This document shows positions 18,226 to 25,996 of a stretch of 43,810 nucleotides of DNA, piece after piece. The stretch covers positions 1 through 43,810 of the forward strand of contig JAFCZJ010000062.1 in assembly GCA_019314375.1 (NCBI GenBank). Reading direction: 5' to 3'. Both the position numbers and the translations under genes were made by a program. Within the stretch, counting starts at the first letter, position 1. Each line of letters opens with the position of its first letter. The notes under the pieces were generated by a model. It was given only the letters and a program-made list of their open reading frames with translations, did not search any database and was not told the DNA's origin. This DNA comes from Deltaproteobacteria bacterium (lineage in GTDB: Bacteria; Myxococcota; B64-G9).

Positions 18226-18948
18226 CTATTGGTTGATACGGGACTCGATTTGCTGCCAGACCTGACGAAAAACCGCCACGATTTCTTCTTTGTGCTCGGC
18301 TGAGTTCACCTGGGCCAAAAGCCCGCGAATCTCGGCGAAAACGGCCACCACTTCATCCTTGCTTCGGGCCTGCTCCAACTTGGCCCGCAAATGCTCGACC
18401 ACCTTGGGCACCACATCAGCCATCAAGCTCTGCCTTTGCCGCTCCGCCTCTTCCAGATCCACAACCGGCGCGGGCGGAGGCGCGGCCTTCTTTTGGGCCG
18501 GGATGGGGCGCATGGCCTCCAAGACCTGCGCCTGCATGCTCATGGGCATGAGCATGCGGGGGTCATCACCGCCGCTCACCGTGCGCAACAAAATACCGTC
18601 GTAGATGGCCTTACCGATTTCCAAAGGATCAAATGGTTTGCGAAAAAACCGAAACACGGCCCCGTCACGCATGGCGCGCTCGGCACGCTTTATGTTGTCC
18701 GTACCGGTGAGCATCATGCGAATGGTCTCCGGGTAGGCATCCCGCACGTGGGAAAGAAACTCGCTGCCCAGCATGCCGGGCATCATCTCATCGGAAATGA
18801 CCACGTCGGGGGGGCTCTGCTCCATCATGCCCAAGGCCAAAGAGGCGGACTGAGCCGTCAAAAAATCATAAGGCTCTTTTCGCAAAGAACGCACCAAAGC
18901 CTTAAGAATGTTGGGCTCATCATCAACCAGCAAGACACTATATTTCAT
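18226..18948 (-). CDS. Response regulator with coiled-coil C-terminus
   Basis: 240 aa from ATG 18948; the open frame continues upstream, but the receiver domain begins exactly here (MKYSVLLVDDEPN). The receiver (residues 1-125) has acidic residues in VDDEP, phospho-acceptor Asp in VVISDEMMPG, Thr in LTGTDN and Lys in RFFRKPFD. The remaining 115 residues contain a Pro/Ala linker and a charged helical segment with no DNA-binding, GGDEF or HD-GYP domain. Output is probably by protein-protein interaction. No kinase gene is adjacent. The upstream neighbour at 19060 is divergent. Confidence 0.85.
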   Translation of the reverse strand: MKYSVLLVDDEPNILKALVRSLRKEPYDFLTAQSASLALGMMEQSPPDVVISDEMMPGMLGSEFLSHVRDAYPETIRMMLTGTDNIKRAERAMRDGAVFRFFRKPFDPLEIGKAIYDGILLRTVSGGDDPRMLMPMSMQAQVLEAMRPIPAQKKAAPPPAPVVDLEEAERQRQSLMADVVPKVVEHLRAKLEQARSKDEVVAVFAEIRGLLAQVNSAEHKEEIVAVFRQVWQQIESRINQ

Positions 18949-19059
18949 ACCGCTCACCCTGGGCCTTTTCACCCCCAGTGTCACCCAAGACAAGCAAACA
19001 CGCAAAAAAATGGCCAAATCATCCAGCGCCCCCCTTCCTGATTGTGGTAGATTGTTGCC

Positions 19060-19320
19060 ATGATTTATCCCTACGACAACGCCACCCAGAGCCGCTGGGA
19101 TCGAGGCGAGTTCAAAGTCCAACTCATGCAGCCCAACAACCCGCGCCCCATGGGTTTCTGCGACGGCAGCCCCGAGGACCTGGCCGAACTCATGGCCATG
19201 GCCGAGGCTGAAGGCGCCGGAGACGTAGACATCCACAAGAAGCTGCTCAAAACCGGTCGCGAGATCTGGACCCTGGGTGCGGCGAGAGAATCGGATTTCT
19301 CGGAATCAGCAGAATTCTGA
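19060..19320 (+). CDS. Small hypothetical protein
   Basis: 86 aa, acidic, with no signal peptide or membrane segment. It has a single Cys (MGFCDGSPED) and a mixed helical C-terminus. The ribosome site is weak. The reading frame is supported by normal-looking composition and by its exact fit between the response regulator start and the rubrerythrin stop. No family recognised. Confidence 0.55.
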   Translation: MIYPYDNATQSRWDRGEFKVQLMQPNNPRPMGFCDGSPEDLAELMAMAEAEGAGDVDIHKKLLKTGREIWTLGAARESDFSESAEF

Positions 19321-19366
19321 CTCTAAGAGAATAAAGCAACCACATCCCCCTACCAGTATTTGACGC

Positions 19367-19939
19367 TTACCAGTTTTCGCTCAGAAGCTCGAAGTAGGAC
19401 TGGGGATGGGCGCAGGCCGGGCAGGCTTTGGGGGCTTCTTCGCCCTCGACCAGGTAGCCGCAGTTGATGCAGCGCCAGGTTGCCTTTTCGGCGCGCTTGA
19501 AAACCTTGCCGGCCTCTATGTTGGCGGCCAGATCCTTGTAGCGCTTCATGTGCTGCTTTTCCGCGATGCTGACGGCGTCGTAAACCATGGCCACGGCTTC
19601 GAAACCCTCTTCCCGGGCCACCTTGGCGAAGCCGGGGTAAATTTCGGTCCACTCGTGTTCTTCACCCGCTGCCGCGGCCTTGAGGTTCTCCAGCGTGGTG
19701 CCGATTTTGCCGGCCGGAAAGGCGCCCGTGATCTCTACGTCGCCGCCTTCAAGAAACTTAAAGAAGCGCTTGGCGTGCTCTTTTTCCTGGTTGGCGGTCT
19801 CTTCGAAGATGGCCGCGATCTGCTGATAGCCCTCTTTCCGAGCTTGTCCCGCAAAGTAAGAATAACGGTTGCGGGCCTGGCTTTCACCTGCAAAGGATGC
19901 CATCAGATTGTTTTCGGTCTTGCTGCCTTTCATTTCCAT
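19367..19939 (-). CDS. rbr: Rubrerythrin
   Basis: 190 aa from ATG 19939, which follows AAAGGAG by 10 bases. The four-helix domain has the di-iron ligand motifs ENLMASFAGESQARNRY, EETANQEKEHAK, EHEW and VSIAEKQHMKRY. A C-terminal rubredoxin-like knuckle follows: CINCGY ... CPAC. Rubrerythrins reduce hydrogen peroxide with electrons from rubredoxin or ferredoxin-linked donors. It lies 35 bases after iorB on the same strand and is probably the last gene of that operon, which would protect the oxygen-sensitive oxidoreductase. Confidence 0.95.
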   Translation of the reverse strand: MEMKGSKTENNLMASFAGESQARNRYSYFAGQARKEGYQQIAAIFEETANQEKEHAKRFFKFLEGGDVEITGAFPAGKIGTTLENLKAAAAGEEHEWTEIYPGFAKVAREEGFEAVAMVYDAVSIAEKQHMKRYKDLAANIEAGKVFKRAEKATWRCINCGYLVEGEEAPKACPACAHPQSYFELLSENW

Positions 19940-19974
19940 GTCTTTGAATCTCCTTTCAAGCGAATGGGGTTGGT

Positions 19975-20535
19975 TCAAGAAAGCTTCGTGGCTTTTTCAA
20001 AGACCGCCAGGTTGGCCTCTAAGGCCTTCGCGGGGGTCACGTCTTTTAGAACGTCTCGCATGCAGTCCACATCTATACCTGGGATCAACGCCAGGCCGGC
20101 CAGCCGACCCAAGAGCGCAACATTTTGCATGCGGGCGTCGGACAAATCGTCGATCCACACGCGCTCCAGCCGGGCATCGATAGCCTCCAGCTCCTCTTGC
20201 CCCGGGTACTTGGCGGATGCCGTGCGCACCGACACGGGTTGATACACGCTGTCGTAAAACAGCAACCAACCGCCAGGGCGCAAGTAGCGTCGTGCCCCGC
20301 GCAGGGCCTCCAGGCGCTCCAAGGCGATGACGCCGTCGGCCTGCCCCGGCGGCACCCGCGGCGTGTAAATTTTTTCGCCGAGACGCAGATGGCTTGCGAC
20401 CACGCCGCCACGCTGGGCCAGGCCATGGGTATCGCAACCACGCACTTCATGCCCAGCCTTCAAGCAGGCCCGACCCAGGGCTTCGGTCAACAAGCCGATG
20501 CCCTGGCCACCTACGCCGCAGATGAAAAGATTCAT
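19975..20535 (-). CDS. iorB: Indolepyruvate:ferredoxin oxidoreductase, beta subunit
   Basis: 186 aa. GVGGQGIGLLTEALGRA at the N-terminus is the gamma-type domain signature of 2-oxoacid:ferredoxin oxidoreductases. Length fits IorB (about 190-200 aa). It pairs with the alpha subunit just upstream, with start and stop overlapping by ATGA (20535-20532). The enzyme oxidatively decarboxylates aryl pyruvates from aromatic amino acids to acyl-CoA and reduces ferredoxin. Confidence 0.92.
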   Translation of the reverse strand: MNLFICGVGGQGIGLLTEALGRACLKAGHEVRGCDTHGLAQRGGVVASHLRLGEKIYTPRVPPGQADGVIALERLEALRGARRYLRPGGWLLFYDSVYQPVSVRTASAKYPGQEELEAIDARLERVWIDDLSDARMQNVALLGRLAGLALIPGIDVDCMRDVLKDVTPAKALEANLAVFEKATKLS

Positions 20536-22415
20536 GACTCACCTCCGGGCTTGGACCTGCCGATGGCATTTTCCGGGCAAACCTGAATGCAGGAACCGTC
20601 GCCGATGCAAAGATCCTCGTGCACCGTGACCGAGCCGTCCTCGTGACGCACAAAGGAGGGGCAGGCAAAGGTGGCCGTACAGATGTGATGCTCGGTACAT
20701 TTTTCACCATCGACTTGCACCGGCACAGGCTTGTAATTCGCGCTGCGCCTGCGGGCATCCCGCGTGAACTTCAACATGCAAGGATGCTTGGCGATGACAA
20801 CGGCAAACCCTTCATGGGCCATGGCCTCGACCATGGTCTCGGTCAACTTGGCCTGTTGATAGGTGTCCACCTCGCGGACAAAGCCGATGCCCAGGCTTTC
20901 CATCAAGTCCTTGATGAGAATACGAGGACCGATTTCCCCCGAACCCAGGCGAGGCTGATGACCGGTCATGGCCGTGGTGCCGTTCTCCATGATGACCAGG
21001 GTCAAATCATGGTTATGCACCAGGGCATTCAAGATACCCGGCAGGCCCGCATGAAATAAAGTGGAATCGCCGATAAAGGAAACCACCTTGCGCTTCTTCT
21101 GTCCCAGGCTCAAACCGGCGCCCGTGCCCGTGGAATGCCCCATGCAGAGCAAGACCTGGCCGATTTCGTAAGGCGGCATGAAACCCAAGGTATGACAACC
21201 GATGTCGGCCACCGTGATGTCGTCTTTCCCCAGGGCCTTTGCGATGGCGTGAAAAGCCGAGCGATGGCCGCAACCCGGACACATCTGGGGCAAACGGGGG
21301 GCGGATTTCCCGTCGTCGGGCGAGGCCGTTACGGGGGGACTAAAACGATCAGGCCACTTGCGCGAAAGCAGCGCCTGAATGCGTTCAGGCCCCATCTCAC
21401 CCAGCATCTCTTCCGGCTCATCCCGGACCACCAAACGGCAGTCCAAACCCTCATCATAGGCCAGGGCTTTTAGTTCCGTCTCTAAGACTCGATCTAGTTC
21501 TTCGATCACCAGGACCTGCTCATGGGCTCGCATGAACTCGACCAATCGCTTGCTCGGCAGGGGATAGCTCATACCCAGCTGAAACAAATCCACCGGCTCA
21601 CCCGCCGCCTCCAGGCATTCAAGCGCCGCCAAGGCCGGCAGCCCCGAAGCCAGCAAGCCCAGTTTGCCGTCTGAGCCATGGGGGGCGAGCACGCAATTGG
21701 CCGGGCTTTCATCGGCGTAAGCCGCAAAGGCCGCAAGCTTGGCCAGAGCGCGCCGCTTCAATGGGGGTACCGTAGCCCCCACTGGCACGTAAGGACCAGC
21801 CTTGGTGTCGAAACGCGGTGTCCAATCCGCCCCGACTTGAGGCAGGGGCCCGAAATCCACCATCTGCTTGGCATGACAAACGTGAGTGGTCAAGCGCAGG
21901 ACCACGGCCGTGCGATCTCTTTTTGCGAGTTCCGCGGCCTCAAGAAACATGGCCCGTGCCTGGATGGGATCGCCGGGTTCGAAAAGGGGCAGGTAACTCA
22001 TGCGCATGAAGTGGCGGTTGTCCTGTTCGTTCTGAGAAGAATTACAGCCGGGATCATCCCCCAAGACCACCACCATGCCGCCCACCAATTCCATCAAGGA
22101 AAGCTGCACCATGGCATCGGAGGCCACATTCAGGCCCACCGACTTGAAAAAAACACAGCTCAAATGCCCGTTGAGCGAGGCCCCGCAGGCCAGTTCCAGG
22201 GCGACTTTCTCATTGGTGGAGTATTCAAAGTAATAGGGTCTTTGCTCAAGCGGGATGGAGTCCAGGGCTGCGGCAATTTCGGGTGTCGGCGAGCCCGGGT
22301 AGGTGCTGACCACCTGAACGCCGGCCTCCAACATGGCTCGTACCAAGGCATAATTGCCCATCACAAGATCAGACCAAGAATCCGATTGGATGTAACGCTC
22401 CTGCAAATTGACCAT
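20532..22415 (-). CDS. iorA: Indolepyruvate:ferredoxin oxidoreductase, alpha subunit
   Basis: 627 aa from ATG 22415, preceded by GGGAGGA; the frame is open about 120 bases upstream but lies across the promoter. The N-terminal pyrimidine-binding domain has STYPGSPTPEI and FEYSTNEKVALE. The TPP domain has CPGCGHR, GCHTLG, GDSTLFHAGLPG and TAMTGHQ. The C-terminal ferredoxin part (about residues 570-620) is unusual: each predicted 4Fe-4S motif lacks one Cys (KCTEHHIC...CP and LCIGDGSCIQVCP, with His or Asp at the usual second Cys). Otherwise length and motifs are normal. Confidence 0.94.
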   Translation of the reverse strand: MVNLQERYIQSDSWSDLVMGNYALVRAMLEAGVQVVSTYPGSPTPEIAAALDSIPLEQRPYYFEYSTNEKVALELACGASLNGHLSCVFFKSVGLNVASDAMVQLSLMELVGGMVVVLGDDPGCNSSQNEQDNRHFMRMSYLPLFEPGDPIQARAMFLEAAELAKRDRTAVVLRLTTHVCHAKQMVDFGPLPQVGADWTPRFDTKAGPYVPVGATVPPLKRRALAKLAAFAAYADESPANCVLAPHGSDGKLGLLASGLPALAALECLEAAGEPVDLFQLGMSYPLPSKRLVEFMRAHEQVLVIEELDRVLETELKALAYDEGLDCRLVVRDEPEEMLGEMGPERIQALLSRKWPDRFSPPVTASPDDGKSAPRLPQMCPGCGHRSAFHAIAKALGKDDITVADIGCHTLGFMPPYEIGQVLLCMGHSTGTGAGLSLGQKKRKVVSFIGDSTLFHAGLPGILNALVHNHDLTLVIMENGTTAMTGHQPRLGSGEIGPRILIKDLMESLGIGFVREVDTYQQAKLTETMVEAMAHEGFAVVIAKHPCMLKFTRDARRRSANYKPVPVQVDGEKCTEHHICTATFACPSFVRHEDGSVTVHEDLCIGDGSCIQVCPENAIGRSKPGGES

Positions 22416-22433
22416 ATAAATCCTCCCGGTGCA

Positions 22434-22462
22434 GCTATACCCGAATGTCCTCTTGCTGTAAA
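22434..22462 (-). promoter_or_regulatory. Sigma-70-type promoter of iorA
   Basis: On the minus strand TTTACA (22462-22457), a 17-base spacer and TATAGC (22439-22434) give a good promoter with start near 22427, 12 bases before the iorA start codon. Confidence 0.6.
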
Positions 22463-22468
22463 CCAAGT

Positions 22469-22489
22469 AAAAGACAATTCCTGTCTTTT
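22469..22489. promoter_or_regulatory. Perfect palindrome midway between divergent promoters
   Basis: AAAAGACA-ATTCC-TGTCTTTT has 8-bp perfect arms. Its centre is about 52 bases upstream of both predicted starts (22427 on minus, 22532 on plus). The position suits a shared activator or repressor site for iorAB-rbr and the sulfur operon. The Rrf2 regulator encoded at 22817 is a candidate binder. Confidence 0.6.
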
Positions 22490-22496
22490 TGTCGTC

Positions 22497-22525
22497 TTGA
22501 CAGCATCCAGACCCAGGGATAGACT
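22497..22525 (+). promoter_or_regulatory. Sigma-70-type promoter of the sulfur operon
   Basis: TTGACA (22497-22502), a 17-base spacer and TAGACT (22520-22525). The predicted start near 22532 gives a leader of about 36 bases before ATG 22568. Confidence 0.65.
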
Positions 22526-22567
22526 CAATTTCCATGAACTTTATGGAGAAAGCAAAGAGTCGTCAAT

Positions 22568-22801
22568 ATGGAAATAACCGTGAGCTTTTTCGGTCCAGTA
22601 CGTCGACCCTGGCCGGAAAGCAGCCGTCAACTGGAAGTATCCGAGGGCAGCACGATTCAATTTCTAATGGAAGGGCTGGGCTTTGAGGCCAGCGATCTAA
22701 AACGCATGGCCGCGGTGATTGGTGGAAAGCGACGACCCCCCTCGGCCCTGCTCAAAAACGGTGACCATCTGCAATTCGTACTCATGGCAGGTGGAGGGTA
22801 G
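22568..22801 (+). CDS. MoaD/ThiS-family sulfur-carrier-like protein
   Basis: 77 aa beta-grasp protein ending in AGGG, the C-terminal di-glycine tail that carries a thiocarboxylate in MoaD, ThiS and CysO. Length and the pattern around LLKNGDHLQFVLMAGGG fit. No E1-like activating enzyme (MoeB/ThiF) or MoaE/ThiG lies nearby. Instead an Rrf2 regulator and cysteine synthase follow within 500 bases, so the sulfur may serve cysteine synthesis, thiolation or a molybdenum/tungsten cofactor. First gene of the operon. Confidence 0.75.
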   Translation: MEITVSFFGPVRRPWPESSRQLEVSEGSTIQFLMEGLGFEASDLKRMAAVIGGKRRPPSALLKNGDHLQFVLMAGGG

Positions 22802-22816
22802 AAGGAGATGACAAGC

Positions 22817-23263
22817 ATGAAAATTTCAACCAAAGGACGTTACGGACTTCGCGTTATGATTGAGCTTGCCATCCGCTACGGGCAACGACCGGTCATGATG
22901 GACACCATCTTCAGCTGCGTGGGGGTCTCACGCAAGTACCTCTATACCTTGCTGACGGTCCTGAAAAACGCCGGCATGGTACGAGCTGTGCGTGGCGCGG
23001 GCGGAGGCTTCTCTCTGGCCCGAGCGCCCGAGAAAATCACCGTGTTGGAGATCGTGGAGGCCCTGGAGGGCAAACTCATGGCCGTGGCCTGCGTCAGCGA
23101 AGAGGACGGACAGGAATGCGAACGCATCGGGCAATGTGCAGCCAGGGAGGTCTGGCAAGAACTGGCCGCCCAGGTCAGAAAAGTGCTGGTCAACATCAAG
23201 CTGGATGAGTTGGCGGAACGCCAGCAAAGCAATCATCCCCAGCCTCTGATGTTTCACATCTGA
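22817..23263 (+). CDS. Rrf2-family transcriptional regulator
   Basis: 148 aa from ATG 22817, 9 bases after AAGGAG; ATG 22808 sits directly on the ribosome site. The winged-helix domain begins [12 protein letters not shown] and has [10 protein letters not shown], both Rrf2 signatures. Cys92, Cys101 and Cys107 fit the spaced-cysteine pattern that binds an iron-sulfur cluster in IscR. It therefore probably senses Fe-S or cysteine/sulfide status and regulates this operon, perhaps through the palindrome at 22469-22489. Confidence 0.92.
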   Translation: MKISTKGRYGLRVMIELAIRYGQRPVMMDTIFSCVGVSRKYLYTLLTVLKNAGMVRAVRGAGGGFSLARAPEKITVLEIVEALEGKLMAVACVSEEDGQECERIGQCAAREVWQELAAQVRKVLVNIKLDELAERQQSNHPQPLMFHI

Positions 23264-23286
23264 TCAACGCGCCCGAGGAGATCCCC

Positions 23287-24219
23287 ATGGCCCAAATAGC
23301 CAAAAACATCACGGAACTGGTGGGCAAAACACCCCTGGTCGAGCTGGGAAGGTTGGGTGCCGGCTTACCCGGTCGAGTATTACTCAAGCTCGAAAGTTTC
23401 AACCCCTGCTCCAGCGTCAAAGATCGCATCGGCTTGAACATGATTCAAGCTGCCGAAAAAAAGAACTTGATCAAAACCGACACCATCCTGTTGGAGCCCA
23501 CCAGCGGCAACACGGGCATCGCCCTGGCCTTCGTCAGCGCGGCCCGTGGCTACAAGCTAGCCTTAACCATGCCGGAGGGCATGAGCCAGGAACGGCGCAA
23601 GCTGCTGGCCGCATTGGGCGCCGAACTGATCTTGACCCCTGCCGCCAAAGGCATGAATGGAGCCATCAGCAAGGCCGAAGAAATGGCGGCCGAGGACAAA
23701 CGCTATTTGATCTTGCAGCAGTTCGCGAACCCGGCCAACCCGGAGATCCACAAAAAAACCACGGCCGAAGAAATCTGGGCGGATACGGACGGGGCGGTGG
23801 ACATCTTCGTGGCCGGTGTGGGCACCGGAGGCACCATCACCGGCGTGGGCCAGGGACTAAAGAAACGCAACCCGGCCATCCGGGCGGTCGCCGTCGAGCC
23901 GAAAGACTCTGCAGTGCTCAGCGGCAAGAAGCCCGGCTCGCACAAGATACAAGGCATCGGTGCCGGCTTCGTGCCCGAGGTCTTGGACCGCTCGGTACTC
24001 GACGAAATCATGACCGTAGGCCACGAGCAGGCCGGCCAGACCAGCCGCCGGCTGGCCAAGGAAGAAGGCATTCTGGCCGGCATCTCCACCGGGGCCAACG
24101 TCTTCGCCGCGCTCGAGCTGGCCGCGCGCAAAGAGAACAAAGGCAAAACCATCGTCACGGTCCTCTGCGACACGGGCGAGCGCTACCTGAGCACCTGGTT
24201 GTTCGACGGCGAGGATTGA
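23287..24219 (+). CDS. cysK: Cysteine synthase (O-acetylserine sulfhydrylase)
   Basis: 310 aa PLP fold-type II enzyme. [12 protein letters not shown] holds the PLP lysine, [11 protein letters not shown] binds the substrate carboxylate, [12 protein letters not shown] binds the PLP phosphate, and [15 protein letters not shown] is a CysK-specific stretch. It makes cysteine from O-acetylserine and sulfide. GAGGAG lies 7 bases upstream of the ATG. It starts 23 bases after rrf2 and sits 4 bases before the serine acetyltransferase gene, so substrate supply is encoded alongside. Confidence 0.96.
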   Translation: MAQIAKNITELVGKTPLVELGRLGAGLPGRVLLKLESFNPCSSVKDRIGLNMIQAAEKKNLIKTDTILLEPTSGNTGIALAFVSAARGYKLALTMPEGMSQERRKLLAALGAELILTPAAKGMNGAISKAEEMAAEDKRYLILQQFANPANPEIHKKTTAEEIWADTDGAVDIFVAGVGTGGTITGVGQGLKKRNPAIRAVAVEPKDSAVLSGKKPGSHKIQGIGAGFVPEVLDRSVLDEIMTVGHEQAGQTSRRLAKEEGILAGISTGANVFAALELAARKENKGKTIVTVLCDTGERYLSTWLFDGED

Positions 24220-24223
24220 TGCC

Positions 24224-25159
24224 ATGGCCCCTGACCCCCTCAGCATCGCTGACGGCCCCCTGGTCAAAGTGGTGGATGAGCTGGTGGCCAGCCACGACGG
24301 GCTGACCCGGCGACATGTGGATTGCTCCTGCCAGTTGGCGCTGCCATCAAGAGACGCACTCGTCGAAATCATCCGCGATCTGCGCTCCGTGCTTTTCCCC
24401 GGCTACTACGGCAACCCGGATCTGAGCGACGCCAGCTTGCGCTATCACTTGGGCTCCACCTTGGATCGAGCCCAACGTCAACTGCAAGAACAGGTCAAGC
24501 GGGGCATGTGCTTCGCCTGCAAGCGGGATCCCCGGGCCTGCCCCCAGTGCGAACAAGACGCCTCCGCGGTGGTGCGCGTTTTCTTAGAGACCCTGCCCAA
24601 GGTGCGCCATCTTCTGGCCAGCGACGTGCAGGCCGCCTACGAGGGAGATCCCGCGGCATCCAGCCCGGACGAGGCCATTTTTAGTTACCCCGGCATCGAA
24701 GCCATCACCAATTACCGCATCGCCAACGCGCTGCACAAACTCGAGGTGCCGCTCATCCCTCGCATCATCACGGAAATGGCTCACTCCACCACCGGCATCG
24801 ACATTCACCCGGGTGCCAGCATCGGTGGGCGTTTTTTCATCGACCACGGCACCGGTGTGGTGGTTGGCGAGACCTGCATCATCGGCGCCGGCGTGCGTAT
24901 TTACCAGGGCGTGACCTTAGGCGCCAAAAGCTTTCCTTTGGATGAGCAAGGCAACCCCATCAAGGGCATGCCGCGCCACCCCATCGTTGAAGACGACGTG
25001 ATCATTTATTCGGGCACCACCATCTTGGGCCGGGTAACCATCGGTCGCGCCGCGGTCATCGGCGGCAACGTTTGGCTGACCCGGGACGTCCCGGCAGGCG
25101 GTCGCATCACCCAGGCTTCGGCTCAAGAGGAATGCTTTGAGCAAGGCGCTGGAATCTAG
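24224..25159 (+). CDS. cysE: Serine O-acetyltransferase (EpsC-type)
   Basis: 311 aa. The C-terminal left-handed beta-helix has the hexapeptide repeats and catalytic-region motifs GIDIHPGASIGGRFFIDHGTG and VGETCIIG typical of EpsC/CysE. The long N-terminal helical domain contains a Cys cluster, CFACKRDPRACPQC (CxxC-x6-CxxC), which looks like a small zinc or redox site. It acetylates serine to feed CysK. It ends exactly where the larE GTG begins (stop 25157-25159). Confidence 0.93.
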   Translation: MAPDPLSIADGPLVKVVDELVASHDGLTRRHVDCSCQLALPSRDALVEIIRDLRSVLFPGYYGNPDLSDASLRYHLGSTLDRAQRQLQEQVKRGMCFACKRDPRACPQCEQDASAVVRVFLETLPKVRHLLASDVQAAYEGDPAASSPDEAIFSYPGIEAITNYRIANALHKLEVPLIPRIITEMAHSTTGIDIHPGASIGGRFFIDHGTGVVVGETCIIGAGVRIYQGVTLGAKSFPLDEQGNPIKGMPRHPIVEDDVIIYSGTTILGRVTIGRAAVIGGNVWLTRDVPAGGRITQASAQEECFEQGAGI

Positions 25160-25996
25160 GTGAACACTGCATATCCTCAGTTACTGGATTGGATGCGCGC
25201 CGAAGGCCCCCGCCTTTTGGTCGCCTTAAGCGGAGGCGTGGATTCCAGCCTGCTCGCGGCCGCGGCCACCGACGCGCTGGGGTCAGGCGTTCTCTGTGTC
25301 ACGGCTCGTTCGGCACTTCACCCGCAAGAAGAGCAAGAACAAGCCTCCAGCCTGGCCAAGCAATTGGGCTGTGCCCATCGATTCATCGACGCCGGCGAGT
25401 TCGAGCAAGACGCAGTCCGGGCCAACGGGCCGGAGCGTTGCTACCACTGCAAACGTCACATCGGCCAGGCACTCATCACCTTGGCCCTCAAGGAAAACTT
25501 GGGCCAGGTGATCGAAGGCTCCAACGCCGACGACGATCCAGACCGGCGACCCGGTGCTCGCGCCGTTTCTGAATTGGGCCTGCGCTCGCCCTTGGCCGAA
25601 CTGGGCATGGGCAAAGCCCAGGTACGTGCCCTGGCCAAGGCACGGGGTCTGCCCAACTGGAATCGGCCCGCCAGCGCCTGCCTTGCCACCCGCATCCCCA
25701 GCGGAGAGGCGCTCGAAGAGAGTCGATTGAAGCGCATCGAACAAGCCGAAGCGGCCATGCGGTCTCTGTTCCTGGGACGCGAGGGAGCCATGAGGGTCCG
25801 GGATCACGGCAGGCTTGCACGGCTTGAATTGGAGCCCGCTGAATTTGAAATGCTTTGTGCCGATCCCCTGCTCCGCGGATGTGTTTACGAGGCCCTCATC
25901 GAGATCGGTTACGCTCAAGCCTGCCTGGATCTGAACGGCTTTCGGTCCGGCTCCATGGACGTGGCACAAAAGAAACAGGAAAATGAAGATGGCTGA
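25160..25996 (+). CDS. larE: LarE-like ATP-dependent sulfur transferase
   Basis: 278 aa from GTG 25160, which directly abuts the cysE stop. The PP-loop SGGVDSS (residues 24-30) adenylates the acceptor. ERCYHCKR (Cys94, Cys97) and ASACLATRIP (Cys174, matching the sacrificial cysteine region of LarE) are family signatures. In LarE proteins sulfur comes from that cysteine or from a bound Fe-S cluster. The partner genes larB and larC of nickel-pincer cofactor synthesis are absent here, so another acceptor is possible. It overlaps mnmA by 8 bases. Confidence 0.85.
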   Translation: MNTAYPQLLDWMRAEGPRLLVALSGGVDSSLLAAAATDALGSGVLCVTARSALHPQEEQEQASSLAKQLGCAHRFIDAGEFEQDAVRANGPERCYHCKRHIGQALITLALKENLGQVIEGSNADDDPDRRPGARAVSELGLRSPLAELGMGKAQVRALAKARGLPNWNRPASACLATRIPSGEALEESRLKRIEQAEAAMRSLFLGREGAMRVRDHGRLARLELEPAEFEMLCADPLLRGCVYEALIEIGYAQACLDLNGFRSGSMDVAQKKQENEDG

